From NCBI GenBank assembly GCA_017618515.1, contig JAFZUB010000002.1, positions 1 to 13,801 of the forward strand: DNA of 13,801 nt. Direction: 5' to 3'. How positions within the stretch are numbered: the stretch's first letter is position 1; the number at the start of each line of letters is the position of its first letter. The stretch is from Bacteroidaceae bacterium. Its GTDB lineage: Bacteria > Bacteroidota > Bacteroidia > Bacteroidales > Bacteroidaceae. This document shows, piece after piece, positions 1 to 8,044 of this stretch. The notes beneath the pieces were generated by a model that did no database searches, was not told the DNA's origin, and saw only the letters and a list, made by a program, of their open reading frames with translations. A program made the translations under genes and the position numbers.

Positions 1-2034
1 GGTGAAGTAGAGCGACAGGTTGTAGCGCTGGTCGGTGGGCATCGGCAGAGAGAGACCGCGGTATTTCTGCTTGGCAGACATGAGAGAGAGGGTTATCCAT
101 GAGTCGGCGCCGGGTACAAACTCGCCGACGAGTTTGAAGTCCACGCCCACGGCATGGCCCTTGGCGAGGTTTTCGCCGTAATAGACGATGCGCAGATTGT
201 TGACGTTGTAGGGGATAAGATTGTCCAGTATCTTATAGTAAGCTTCCGCCGAGAAACGGAAGGGGCGGTCTGCCATGCGGAACTGATAATCCATGCCGAG
301 CAGGAAGTGGATGGAGCGCTGCGACTTGATATCCTTGTTAAGTACCACGCGTGTGTTGCCGGCGGTGGTCACCGTGTCGCGCAGCTCTTTGTAGAACGGT
401 GACTGATAGTAAACGCCCGTGGCGAGACGGAAGGTAAAATTGTCGTTCTTGGCAGGGATGAATCCGAGCGAGGCACGCGGTGAGACGAGTGTCTCTTTGT
501 TCCAACTGTTGTGGGTGAGACGCACGCCGTAGTTGAGGTTGAAGACGCCGGCCTTGTTATTGAAACGGAAGTTGTCCTGCAGATAGCTCTCTAGGCGTGT
601 GCTCTTGACCTCGGTCTTGGCACGAAGGTTGTAGATAAGCTGCAGGGCATCGAGCGAGTGGGGCATCGAGTAGCCCGACGAGTCGCGCATCTCCCACTCG
701 GCGGAATTTTCCTTGATACGCTCACTGCGCAGGGTGATGCCTGCGGCGATATTGTGTTTGCGGATGGCTGTGCGCAGCAGCAGTGCGGTGGATGCCACGC
801 GGGCAGTGAGGAAGTTGCGGGCGTGCTCGAGATAGGTGCCTACGCCGAGTTGCTGCTGGTCTGTCACATCGTCTAGCCAGTACTGCCCCTGGATGTCGTA
901 GGTCTCCTCTTCCTTGGTGGAGTAGGTGGAGCTGAGCCACTGCAGCGAGGTCTTGGCGTTAAACTTATGGGTGAGGCCAAACGAGGCGAAGTAGGTGTTG
1001 AACAGGTCTTTCTCTTTGCCGTCAAAATACACCTTAAACTTCTTAACATCGTACATTGTGCCGAACGATGTCTCGCGGTCGGAGGGCTTAAACGAGTAAC
1101 GGTTGTAAGAAATATTACCAATGAAGTCGAGAGTCCAGTGCTTGGTGGGCGACCACGAGGTGTAGTTCTGATAATCGATGAAGTTGGGGCTGTATTCGCC
1201 CTTAGTGTCGCCCGAGCTGATGAGGTGCTTGGTGGTCTTGTAGCGCAGGCCGTTCATCATCGAAAACTTCTCATTGCCGAAGCCCACATAGGCATCACCA
1301 CCCATCAGACTGAGATCTAGCGAGCCCTCGAAGTGCTCAGGACGTTTGTAGGTGATGTCCAGCACGGAGGACATCTTGTCGCCGTAGCGAGCAGGGAAGC
1401 CTCCGGCGGAGAAGTCGATGTCTGCCACCATGTTGCTGTTGATAATGGACAAGCCCTCCTGCTGGCCTGAGCGCACAAGCATGGGACGGAATATCTCTAC
1501 GCCGTTAAGATAAACGCAGTTTTCGTCAAAGCTGCCGCCACGCACGTTATACTGCGAGGAGAGCTCGTTGTGGGTGCTCACGCCCATCTGAGTGGCTATT
1601 ATCTCCTCCACACCGTTGCCGGTGGTGGAGGGCATGTTCCGCGTGTAGTTGCTCTTGATGCGCTGCACGAGGTCGGTCTGACGGCGCATAGCGGTGATGC
1701 CTGCCTCACCGAGCATATATGACATGGTGGAGATTTTCATGTCGTAGCGCAGCGAGTCGCTCTGTGGCGGGGCGATAAAGAATTTCTTTGTGCGGTAGCC
1801 CACAGCCATGCAAGTGATGAAAAGAGAGTCGGTGCGGGTGCAGCGCAGGCTGTAGCCACCGTCAAGCCCAGACACGGCGAAGGCTCCTTGGCGCTCTACG
1901 ATGATAGAGGCGAATTCCACGGGGTTGTCGTATTCGTCCACCACCTTGCCGTAGAGCTTGAAGCGCTGCTGTGCCATGGAGCTGAGGCTTAGTAGCGCTA
2001 GCAGCAGTACGAGTATAGCTTTAGTCTTGCTCAT
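1..2034 (-). CDS. TonB-dependent outer-membrane receptor (3' end outside window)
   Basis: 678 residues are visible and the frame stays open to the window edge, so the C-terminal part of the barrel is missing. The N-terminus is a signal peptide ([21 protein letters not shown], probable cleavage before QQRF at residue 22). A carboxypeptidase-regulatory-like beta domain follows (about residues 24-100, '[18 protein letters not shown]'), then a TonB plug (about 115-230, with [16 protein letters not shown] from residue 163), then beta-barrel sequence rich in alternating aromatic and polar residues. It should sit in the outer membrane and import a ligand using TonB energy; the ligand cannot be told. 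It is shorter than, and lacks the typical motifs of, SusC proteins, and no SusD partner is visible. The ATG lies inside the end of trmD (14-base overlap), implying co-transcription and coupled translation. Confidence 0.9.
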   Translation of the reverse strand, partial: MSKTKAILVLLLALLSLSSMAQQRFKLYGKVVDEYDNPVEFASIIVERQGAFAVSGLDGGYSLRCTRTDSLFITCMAVGYRTKKFFIAPPQSDSLRYDMKISTMSYMLGEAGITAMRRQTDLVQRIKSNYTRNMPSTTGNGVEEIIATQMGVSTHNELSSQYNVRGGSFDENCVYLNGVEIFRPMLVRSGQQEGLSIINSNMVADIDFSAGGFPARYGDKMSSVLDITYKRPEHFEGSLDLSLMGGDAYVGFGNEKFSMMNGLRYKTTKHLISSGDTKGEYSPNFIDYQNYTSWSPTKHWTLDFIGNISYNRYSFKPSDRETSFGTMYDVKKFKVYFDGKEKDLFNTYFASFGLTHKFNAKTSLQWLSSTYSTKEEETYDIQGQYWLDDVTDQQQLGVGTYLEHARNFLTARVASTALLLRTAIRKHNIAAGITLRSERIKENSAEWEMRDSSGYSMPHSLDALQLIYNLRAKTEVKSTRLESYLQDNFRFNNKAGVFNLNYGVRLTHNSWNKETLVSPRASLGFIPAKNDNFTFRLATGVYYQSPFYKELRDTVTTAGNTRVVLNKDIKSQRSIHFLLGMDYQFRMADRPFRFSAEAYYKILDNLIPYNVNNLRIVYYGENLAKGHAVGVDFKLVGEFVPGADSWITLSLMSAKQKYRGLSLPMPTDQRYNLSLYFT

Positions 2035-2707
2035 TGTTTAACAAATCGGGTCTTAGTCTTTTTGTGCGCTCAAGCATCTGGTTGAGCTCCCACTCCTTGA
2101 TGTTGGCCTCGTGGCCGCTGAGCAGGATGTCGGGCACGCGCCATCCCTTGTAGTCTGCAGGGCGAGTATAGACGGGTGCCGACAGCATATTGTCCTGAAA
2201 ACAGTCAGACAGCGCGCTCTGCTCGTCGCCGATGGCACCGGGAATCACTCTGACAATGGCGTCGGCCATCACGGCGGCAGCCAACTCACCGCCCGTCAGC
2301 ACATAATCGCCGATGCTTATCTCGCGAGTAATGAGGTGTTCGCGGATACGGTGGTCGATGCCCTTGTAATGGCCACAGAGAATGATGATATTCTCTTTGA
2401 GTGACAGCTCGTTGGCTACGGCCTGGGTAAACTGCTGACCGTCGGGCGAGGTATAGATGACCTCGTCATAGTCGCGCTCAGCCTTGAGGGCGGCGATGCA
2501 GTCGTCGATAGGCTGGCACTGCATCACCATGCCGGCAAATCCGCCAAAGGGATAGTCGTCCACGCGACGATGCTTGTCCTTGGTGTAGTCGCGCAGATTA
2601 TGCACATGTATCTCGGCGAGCCCCTTGCTCTGGGCGCGCCCGAGGATAGACTGATTGGTGAACGGCTCCAGCATTTCGGGGAGCACAGTGATGATATCGA
2701 TACGCAT
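2021..2707 (-). CDS. trmD: tRNA (guanine-37-N1)-methyltransferase TrmD
   Basis: This 228-residue protein matches the usual TrmD length. Using S-adenosylmethionine it methylates N1 of G37 next to the anticodon, which prevents +1 frameshifting. Visible signatures: [13 protein letters not shown] at the N-terminus, the trefoil-knot SAM loop with GHYKGID (112-118) and [11 protein letters not shown] (131-141), the catalytic aspartate D168 in 'SDCF' (equivalent to D169 of the E. coli enzyme), and YTRP...VPDILLSG near the C-terminus. The GHYKGIDHR version of the usual GRYEGIDER loop is a conservative variant. It is transcribed divergently from ligA and is followed, with overlap, by the TonB-dependent receptor gene. 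No convincing Shine-Dalgarno site precedes the ATG. Confidence 0.97.
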   Translation of the reverse strand: MRIDIITVLPEMLEPFTNQSILGRAQSKGLAEIHVHNLRDYTKDKHRRVDDYPFGGFAGMVMQCQPIDDCIAALKAERDYDEVIYTSPDGQQFTQAVANELSLKENIIILCGHYKGIDHRIREHLITREISIGDYVLTGGELAAAVMADAIVRVIPGAIGDEQSALSDCFQDNMLSAPVYTRPADYKGWRVPDILLSGHEANIKEWELNQMLERTKRLRPDLLNNEQD

Positions 2708-2755
2708 ATCTGAAAAATATAACGCAAAAAAGCACCATTTATTATAAATAAATAG

Positions 2756-2763
2756 TAATTTTG
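2756..2763 (+). promoter_or_regulatory. Bacteroidetes-type -7 promoter element for ligA
   Basis: TAATTTTG matches the Bacteroidetes sigma-ABfr -7 consensus TAnnTTTG exactly and lies 22 bases before the ligA ATG, giving an inferred leader of about 15 bases. A clear -33 TTTG is not present at normal spacing. The whole trmD-ligA gap (2708-2785) is AT-rich, unlike the flanking genes. Confidence 0.5.
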
Positions 2764-2785
2764 CACTATTAAAAACTCACCCGCA

Positions 2786-4882
2786 ATGACTGACCGAGAA
2801 CAGATACTTGCACTGCGCAGCGAGCTCCATCAGCACAATTATAACTACTATGTCAAGAACGCGCCAACCATCAGCGACCGCGAGTTTGACGAGAAGATGC
2901 ATCTGCTAATACAGCTGGAGGAGCGCCACCCAGAGCTATACGACGCCAACTCGCCCTCGCAGCGTGTGGGCAGCGACCTCAACCATGAGTTCACGCAGGT
3001 GCGTCACCGCTACCCGATGCTCTCGCTGGCCAACACCTACAACCGCGATGATGTGCAGGCGTTCTATGACCGCGTGAGTCAGGGATTGGGCGGAGAGGTG
3101 TTTGAGGTATGCTGCGAGCTTAAGTTTGACGGCCTCTCCATATCGCTCATCTATGAGCACGGCCAGCTGGTGAGGGCTGTCACTCGTGGCGATGGCGAGC
3201 AGGGCGATGATGTTACGGCCAATGTCAAGACTATCCGTTCCATCCCTCTCGTGCTGCATGGCGGTGACTGGCCTGACAGCTTCGAGATTAGGGGTGAGGT
3301 GCTGATGCCGTGGGAGAGTTTTGAGATGCTCAACCGTCAGCGCGAACAGGCTGAGGAGCCGCTTTTTGCCAATCCTCGCAACGCTGCCAGCGGCACGCTC
3401 AAAAGCAAAAACTCCGCAGTGGTGGCGCAACGCAAGCTTGATGCCTATTTCTATTATCTGCTCGGCACCACACTGCCCAGCGACAATCATTACGACAACC
3501 TGCAGCGCGTTGCTTCGTGGGGTTTCAAGGTGTCGGACGCGATGCGCACTGTCCGTACGCTTGAGGAGGTGATGGACTACATCGATTATTGGGACCACGA
3601 GCGAAGCCATCTGCCTGTGGCCACTGATGGCATAGTACTTAAGGTCAACTCAATAGAGCAGCAGCAACGTCTGGGCTACACCGCCAAGACTCCGCGCTGG
3701 GCGATAGCCTATAAGTTTCAGGCCGAGCGTGCCTTGACGCGCCTCAACGAGGTTACCTACCAAGTGGGGCGCACTGGTGCCATAACGCCTGTGGCCAATA
3801 TGGAGCCCGTATTACTTAGCGGCACTATCGTCAAGCGTGCCTCGCTCCACAACGAAGACTATATCCGCGCCCTCGACCTACATATCGGTGACATGGTGTA
3901 TGTGGAGAAGGCTGGTGAGATAATACCGCAGGTGGTGGGGAAGGAAGAGAAAAGTGAAAAGGAAAAGGTGGAAAGTGAAGGGATAGGATTTCCCTCCACA
4001 TGCCCCGAGTGCGGCACTCCGCTGATTAGGATAGAAGGCGAGGCAGCTCACTACTGTCCCAACGATGCCAGCTGTCCGCCGCAGATAAAGGGTAGGATAG
4101 AGCATTTCATCTCGCGCGATGCCATGAACATCGACTCGCTTGGCCCAGAGACGGTGGCTGACTACTACGAGCGTGGACTGATACATAATGTGGCTGATCT
4201 CTATGAGCTCACCGTGGCTGACATCACGGGTGGCAATTCAAGCCGTGAGCGCTCTGCCCAGCGTGTGGTGGACGGTATCGCCGCAAGCCGAAAGGTGCCT
4301 TTTGAGCGCGTGCTCTATGCCCTCGGCATACGCTTTGTGGGCAAGGTGACCGCCAAGCAGATTGCGCGCCATTTTGGTAGTCTCGATGCCCTGCTTGCAG
4401 CACTCTCCATAGAGGGAGAACTGGAGGGCGTCTCGGGTGTAGGTGGCGTGATTGCTCAGTCTGTCAAGAATTATTTCGCCCAGTCTGCAAACATGGAAAT
4501 AGTCAATCGCCTGCGCAACTACGGACTGCAGTTTGAAAGTTCGAAAGCTCGGGAGTCTGAGAGTTCGGAAGTTCAGCCTCTTGCAGGTAAGTCCATCGTT
4601 ATCAGCGGCACGTTTGCCCATCACAGCCGCGAGGAGTACAAGGAAATAATTGAGGACTGCGGTGGTAAGAATGTAAGCAGCATCTCTGCCAAGACGAGCT
4701 TTATCCTTGCTGGTGAGAACATGGGTCCCTCTAAGCAGGAGAAGGCGCAACAGCTCGGCATCCCCCTTGTCAGCGAAGACGAGTTCCTCAAGATGATAGG
4801 CGAAGGGCAAACGTCAGCGTCCCAAGACTCTGATTCTTCAACTTCTCCACAGGAAGGCCAGCAACTAGATCTCTTTGGCTAA
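2786..4882 (+). CDS. ligA: NAD+-dependent DNA ligase LigA
   Basis: At 698 residues it is slightly longer than the usual ~670. It seals nicks during replication and repair using NAD+. Domains in order: NMN-binding Ia domain (1-65), adenylation domain with catalytic lysine K113 in ELKFDG, plus [19 protein letters not shown] and PRWAIAYKF motifs; OB fold ('[11 protein letters not shown]'); C4 zinc finger (C406, C409, C424, C430); helix-hairpin-helix region; BRCT domain from about residue 598. Two linkers carry tandem-repeat-derived sequence: residues ~388-400, just before the zinc finger, and 584-597, just before the BRCT domain. The low-complexity tail ends in QLDLF (693-697) plus G, matching the beta-clamp-binding pentapeptide. 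The ATG directly follows an A-rich leader without a Shine-Dalgarno site. Divergent from trmD. Confidence 0.97.
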   Translation: MTDREQILALRSELHQHNYNYYVKNAPTISDREFDEKMHLLIQLEERHPELYDANSPSQRVGSDLNHEFTQVRHRYPMLSLANTYNRDDVQAFYDRVSQGLGGEVFEVCCELKFDGLSISLIYEHGQLVRAVTRGDGEQGDDVTANVKTIRSIPLVLHGGDWPDSFEIRGEVLMPWESFEMLNRQREQAEEPLFANPRNAASGTLKSKNSAVVAQRKLDAYFYYLLGTTLPSDNHYDNLQRVASWGFKVSDAMRTVRTLEEVMDYIDYWDHERSHLPVATDGIVLKVNSIEQQQRLGYTAKTPRWAIAYKFQAERALTRLNEVTYQVGRTGAITPVANMEPVLLSGTIVKRASLHNEDYIRALDLHIGDMVYVEKAGEIIPQVVGKEEKSEKEKVESEGIGFPSTCPECGTPLIRIEGEAAHYCPNDASCPPQIKGRIEHFISRDAMNIDSLGPETVADYYERGLIHNVADLYELTVADITGGNSSRERSAQRVVDGIAASRKVPFERVLYALGIRFVGKVTAKQIARHFGSLDALLAALSIEGELEGVSGVGGVIAQSVKNYFAQSANMEIVNRLRNYGLQFESSKARESESSEVQPLAGKSIVISGTFAHHSREEYKEIIEDCGGKNVSSISAKTSFILAGENMGPSKQEKAQQLGIPLVSEDEFLKMIGEGQTSASQDSDSSTSPQEGQQLDLFG
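3949..3983 (+). repeat. Heptamer array (GAAAAGT-like, 5 units) inside ligA
   Basis: Five consecutive 7-base units: GAAAAGT, GAAAAGG, AAAAGGT, GGAAAGT, GAAGGGA; a degenerate sixth (AGGAAGA) precedes them at 3942-3948. They encode the charged linker [13 protein letters not shown] between the OB fold and the zinc finger. A pure GAAAAGT array would read TGA in one of its three phases; the unit lying in that phase here has G instead of T. Confidence 0.75.
4535..4574 (+). repeat. Octamer array (GAAAGTTC-like, 5 units) inside ligA
   Basis: Five consecutive 8-base units: GAAAGTTC, GAAAGCTC, GGGAGTCT, GAGAGTTC, GGAAGTTC. They encode [13 protein letters not shown], an imperfect 8-residue repeat in the linker immediately before the BRCT domain. 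Confidence 0.75.
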
Positions 4883-4892
4883 GCAGAATAAG

Positions 4893-6059
4893 ATGAGAAA
4901 GTACTTCTTAATAATTGTTTCGGTCCTTGTGGTGGCGGCTATAGCTGATAAGCGCGTATATATTCCTCGTGACCTCCGCGGCATAAACCTCAACGACAGT
5001 ACCTCCAAGTGGAGTTGGCGCAACTCAGTTCAGACTGAGGATGTGGTGTTTTTCTGGCAGCAACCCTTCGGTCCCGACCCTGCCAAGGCTCCTAAGCTTG
5101 AGGGCAAGCCCATGACGTTTGACCTCGACAATGTGGTGAAGCGTGTGCAGTATTTCTACAACTTCTATCGCGACAGCTTGCACTTTCTCAGCACTCCCAG
5201 CAATGCCGACAGTCTCAAGATGATGGTGATGATCAACTATTCGCTCGAAGGCACTGCCTACGGCGGCGACTACGACAACCGTGTCGGCGCCCTATGGGTG
5301 GCGCCCAATCGTATACAGGATCGCCATCTCAACTGTCTGGCTCATGAACTGGGGCACTCCTTTCAGCGGCAGATAACCTCTGATGGTGCTGGTGAGGCAT
5401 GGGGCGGCAGTGGCTTCTTTGAGATGGCTTCGCAGTGGATGCTTTGGCAGGTCAATCCCGACTGGCCAACGGAGGAGAACTATCATCTGCAGGCTTTTCG
5501 CAAGGCTACACACAAGGCGTTTCTCTCGCCCGAGAATATCTACCGTTCGCCATACGTGCTGGAGTATTGGTCAGAGAAACGCGGTCGCGCTCATATAGCG
5601 GAGCTCTTCCGCGAGGGGAAGCGCGGTGAAGACCCTGCCATGACTTATATGCGTGTAAATGGACTCACTCAGCAGCAGTTTTGCGACGAGCTATTCGATT
5701 GTTACCGCTGTCTGCTTAACTTTGACTTCAGCCATGCTTATAGTCAGACGCGACGCCATGCCTGCACCTTCAGCACTCAGCTCGACACTATCGCCGCAGG
5801 TCATTACCGCATCCCTGTTAACTGTCAGCCTGAGCCGTACGGATTTAATGCCATCAAGATTGCTAAGACGCAGAAAGCAAAGATAAAGAACATACGTGCT
5901 CCCAAGGGCCACTTCCTGCGCTGGGCAATAGTTGACGAGCCCAACTGCCGTTACCTGCTCGTGATGAACCAACCCGAGCGTCACTCCAAGCTGCCGCATC
6001 GCGGGGCGGGGAAGGAAGGCCTCCCCACCATCAGTTACGAGGTAATAGTAGAAGAGTAA
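4893..6059 (+). CDS. DUF6055-like putative secreted HExxH metalloprotein
   Basis: 388 residues if started at the ATG at 4893; a TTG start at 4875 would overlap ligA by 8 bases and add six polar residues before the hydrophobic segment, so the ATG is preferred. The N-terminus (MRKYFLIIVSVLVVAAIA) looks like a signal peptide or anchor. A zinc-protease-like HELGH motif is at 151-155, and E177 in 'GFFEMASQWM' is placed 22 residues after it, a gluzincin-like arrangement. The overall pattern (HExxH, then the 'FFE..SQWM' helix, then a basket of aromatic residues) recalls the uncharacterised DUF6055 family of Bacteroidetes. Substrate and activity are unknown. It starts 10 bases after ligA, so it is probably co-transcribed, and ends at a strong terminator. 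A G-rich stretch near the 3' end encodes HRGAGKEGLPT and may be a later addition. Confidence 0.75.
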   Translation: MRKYFLIIVSVLVVAAIADKRVYIPRDLRGINLNDSTSKWSWRNSVQTEDVVFFWQQPFGPDPAKAPKLEGKPMTFDLDNVVKRVQYFYNFYRDSLHFLSTPSNADSLKMMVMINYSLEGTAYGGDYDNRVGALWVAPNRIQDRHLNCLAHELGHSFQRQITSDGAGEAWGGSGFFEMASQWMLWQVNPDWPTEENYHLQAFRKATHKAFLSPENIYRSPYVLEYWSEKRGRAHIAELFREGKRGEDPAMTYMRVNGLTQQQFCDELFDCYRCLLNFDFSHAYSQTRRHACTFSTQLDTIAAGHYRIPVNCQPEPYGFNAIKIAKTQKAKIKNIRAPKGHFLRWAIVDEPNCRYLLVMNQPERHSKLPHRGAGKEGLPTISYEVIVEE

Positions 6060-6060
6060 T

Positions 6061-6096
6061 AATAACAAACCACTTCGGCTGAAGTGGTTTGTTATT
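6061..6096. terminator. Bidirectional intrinsic terminator
   Basis: Perfect 16-base-pair inverted repeat, 6061-6076 against 6081-6096, with a 4-base GGCT loop. On the plus strand it is followed by a T-rich run (TTATTTTATTG); on the minus strand the stem itself ends in an AT-rich tract followed by ATTATTA. It lies between the convergent DUF6055-like and M48 protease genes and can terminate both. Confidence 0.9.
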
Positions 6097-6102
6097 TTAT
6101 TG

Positions 6103-7011
6103 CTACTTCTTTTTAGTAGTGGTTTTCTTGGCGGTTGTCTTTTTGGCAGTTGTCTTTTTCTTGGTTGTTGTGGTTTTCTTAGCTGTTGGTTCCGGTGCAG
6201 GAGGTGTGTAGTACTTCAGTGCCTCGGGCATCTGCTTCTGCAGGTTGGCGATGCGCTTCTCGTCGGAGGGGTGGTCGCTGAATATTTCGCTCTTGCCGCT
6301 GCCGCCTAGCTGTGCCATGCGCTGCCAGAAGGGAATGGCCTGCTGCGGGTCGTAGCCAGCCATGGCAGCGAAGATGAGTCCTAAGTGGTCAGCCTCTGTC
6401 TCGTTGTCGCGCGAGTATTTGAGGTTGGCGAAGTTGAAGCCTGCACTGGCTACTGAGGAAAGCACACTGCCTGCTACGTTGCTGCCGGTGGCTGTGCTGA
6501 CCACTGCTCCGCCTATCTGGGTGGCATACTGCTGGCGCATCTGCTTGGATAGCTGCTCGGCGGAGTGCTTGGCTACGGCGTGGGCTATCTCATGGCCGAG
6601 CACGATGGCTAGACTGGCTTCGTTCTGGGTAACGGGCAGAAGGCCCTCATATACTACTATCTTGCCGCCGGGCATACAGAAAGCATTGACCTGGTTGTCG
6701 GCCACGAGGTTAAACTCCCACTGGAAGTTCTTTATCTCGTCAGCGTAGCCGTTGTTGGTGAGGAATGTCTCTACGGCGGTGGCGAGCTTCTGGCCTACGT
6801 GCTTTACAAGCATAGTGTTGTTCTGGTCGGTAGAGGCCTTGGCGCCCTTCATGTACTCTTGATACTGCTGGGTGCTGAGACTGAGTATCTGCTCATCGCT
6901 AACGAGCAGGCGGGTCTTGCGCCCGGTGATGGGCACGGTGTTGGTGGTGCCGCAGGCTACAGTGAGTAGCGCAATGGCGGCAAAGAAGAGAATTCTGAAT
7001 GCTTTTTTCAT
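6103..7011 (-). CDS. M48 family zinc metalloprotease lipoprotein
   Basis: 302 residues. The signal peptide ends in a lipobox (LLTVAC, lipidated C20), so it should be anchored in a periplasm-facing membrane leaflet. The catalytic motif HEIAH is at 140-144 and the third zinc ligand E204 lies in NETEAD. The remaining sequence (MPGGKIVVYEGLL, 'FSDHPSDEKRIANLQ') is typical of the LoiP/BepA-like Oma1-type M48 proteases, which remove misfolded outer-membrane proteins. The last ~28 residues are an odd Lys/Thr-rich tail, repeats of KKTT and AKKTT, which is not part of the catalytic fold. It has its own promoter and a leader made of tandem repeats, and ends at the bidirectional terminator. Confidence 0.93.
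   Translation of the reverse strand: MKKAFRILFFAAIALLTVACGTTNTVPITGRKTRLLVSDEQILSLSTQQYQEYMKGAKASTDQNNTMLVKHVGQKLATAVETFLTNNGYADEIKNFQWEFNLVADNQVNAFCMPGGKIVVYEGLLPVTQNEASLAIVLGHEIAHAVAKHSAEQLSKQMRQQYATQIGGAVVSTATGSNVAGSVLSSVASAGFNFANLKYSRDNETEADHLGLIFAAMAGYDPQQAIPFWQRMAQLGGSGKSEIFSDHPSDEKRIANLQKQMPEALKYYTPPAPEPTAKKTTTTKKKTTAKKTTAKKTTTKKK
6106..6189 (-). repeat. Lys/Thr repeat tail of the M48 protease
   Basis: The codons for about residues 275-302 form imperfect repeats giving AKKTTTTKKKTTAKKTTAKKTTTKKK-type sequence (21 or more of 28 residues are K or T). This is peptide-level repetition by codons (AAG/AAA plus ACT/ACA/ACC), distinct from the 7-base arrays elsewhere. A basic tail could bind peptidoglycan, LPS or nucleic acid; that is inference. 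Confidence 0.8.
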
Positions 7012-7023
7012 GTTGTTTGTTAT

Positions 7024-7122
7024 GTTTAATGTTTAATGTTTTCGTTTTCGTTATTTGTTAGTCGCATAGTCGCATAGTTATCTATAACCTATAACCACTA
7101 ACCTCTAACCTTTCGTTTTCGT
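7024..7122. repeat. Composite tandem-repeat leader of the M48 gene
   Basis: Several different micro-arrays abut here. On the plus strand: GTTTAAT twice (7024-7037); GTTTTCG/TTTTCG (7038-7050); AGTCGCAT twice (7060-7075); four heptamers CTATAAC, CTATAAC, CACTAAC, CTCTAAC (7082-7109); TTTCGT twice (7111-7122). They occupy most of the untranslated region between the promoter at 7125-7132 and the M48 ATG at 7011, and contain stop codons in several frames, so they are not coding. Confidence 0.85.
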
Positions 7123-7124
7123 GG

Positions 7125-7132
7125 CAAATTTA
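7125..7132 (-). promoter_or_regulatory. Bacteroidetes-type -7 promoter element for the M48 gene
   Basis: Read on the minus strand, TAAATTTG is an exact match to TAnnTTTG. It lies 5 bases past the stop codon of the SGNH-like gene and about 113 bases before the M48 start codon, in an AT-rich island. A -33 TTTG at standard spacing is not evident. If used, transcription would start inside the tandem-repeat leader. Confidence 0.5.
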
Positions 7133-7136
7133 CAGA

Positions 7137-8042
7137 TTATTTATTAAAGTGTAGGTCTTTTATTACTTTTTTTGTGAGTTTACGTGCTCCGAGCAGGTTT
7201 AGGTGGTCGGCGTCGTAGAAATCAGCGGCGACAAAGGTTGTGTCGGCCCAGTAGTCGTGGTAGTTGATGGAGGGGTGGCGACTGAGTATGCGCTGTAGGG
7301 TGCTGTCGTTGATGGCTATCTGGCGGTCGTAGCTGTGCTGGCGGAACGAGGGGCTCACGGGTGTGGTGATGAGTAGCAGCCTCACTCCACGGCTGTCGCA
7401 CCATGTGGCTATGCTGTCGAGCATGGCAGTGTTGAAGGCTAGTGAGTGGGTGTGGCGATAGGTGTTTTCTTCTGCCCGCTGGAGGCCGTTGTCCTTACCT
7501 TGTGTCAACAGCGAGGTGTTGGCGTAGGTGGTGCCGAAGCCGAGGGTGTCCCACTTGAGCTGGGCTGGGCGCCATAGGCTGGTGAGTTTCTCTTTGAACG
7601 AGGCCATGTGTAGGCACTCTAAGCCGTATAGTGAGAGCGGCGAGTGGATGTCGCAGTCCATATAGAGACGGTAGCGCACCGCCCAGTAGCGTAGTCGCGG
7701 CTCTGCCTCGAGGTCCTCAAAGAGCGACTGGTAGCTGAAGGGCAGCACCACGGTCTTGAGGCGTGGCAGTGGGTAGTGGGTGAGCTGATACCAGTCATAT
7801 CGGTAGGGCTGCGTGGGCTGTGCGATATTGAAGGCATGGTCGCCAAACTGTGCGGGGTCGATGCCGTAGAAGCAATGGCTGCTACCAAGTATGAGCGTCT
7901 CCAACTCAGTGGAGTGGGCGAGCATCCATTGATGTTTGTAGCGTGCTGGATTGGGTATGGAGCGCACGTAGGTCTCTCCTGCCGCTATCAGCGTCAGGAT
8001 GATGAGTGAGAAGATGAGTATTTTATGAATGAATGGTTTCAA
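7137..8042 (-). CDS. SGNH/AlgJ-AlgX-like acetylation partner of the MBOAT protein
   Basis: About 301 residues if started at the TTG at 8042, two bases past the MBOAT stop codon. The frame is open upstream to 8198, but that part lies inside the MBOAT gene and does not look like protein sequence. One N-terminal membrane anchor (HKILIFSLIILTLIAAG) precedes an exported domain. GSSH at 53-56 (nucleophile S55) and D277-A-D-H280 near the C-terminus fit blocks I and V of SGNH hydrolases/acetyltransferases. Placed directly after an MBOAT gene, it resembles the AlgI-AlgJ/X, PatA-PatB and DltB-DltD pairs, in which the membrane protein passes an acyl group to an extracytoplasmic SGNH-like protein. The substrate is not known. 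The start codon is the least certain part of the call. Confidence 0.8.
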   Translation of the reverse strand: MKPFIHKILIFSLIILTLIAAGETYVRSIPNPARYKHQWMLAHSTELETLILGSSHCFYGIDPAQFGDHAFNIAQPTQPYRYDWYQLTHYPLPRLKTVVLPFSYQSLFEDLEAEPRLRYWAVRYRLYMDCDIHSPLSLYGLECLHMASFKEKLTSLWRPAQLKWDTLGFGTTYANTSLLTQGKDNGLQRAEENTYRHTHSLAFNTAMLDSIATWCDSRGVRLLLITTPVSPSFRQHSYDRQIAINDSTLQRILSRHPSINYHDYWADTTFVAADFYDADHLNLLGARKLTKKVIKDLHFNK

Positions 8043-8044
8043 CT

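Noticed and set aside
1..2034. SusC-type polysaccharide utilisation receptor
   Set aside because: No adjacent SusD gene and the plug/N-terminal sequence does not resemble SusC; kept as a general TonB-dependent receptor.
2708..2730. TATATTTT as a -7 element for trmD on the minus strand
   Set aside because: Lacks the final G of TAnnTTTG and has no -33 partner; too weak to annotate.
2936..3610. Long antisense open frame (224 codons) within ligA
   Set aside because: Shadow of a high-GC coding gene; LigA motifs are fully explained on the plus strand and the antisense product has no recognisable features.
6002..6030. G/C-rich stretch in the DUF6055-like gene (RGAGKEGLPT) as another palindromic insertion
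   Set aside because: Only about five bases pair cleanly; no tandem period is visible, so the claim is not supported beyond suspicion.
7024..7122. CRISPR-like array
   Set aside because: Units are 6-8 bases and contiguous with no spacers.
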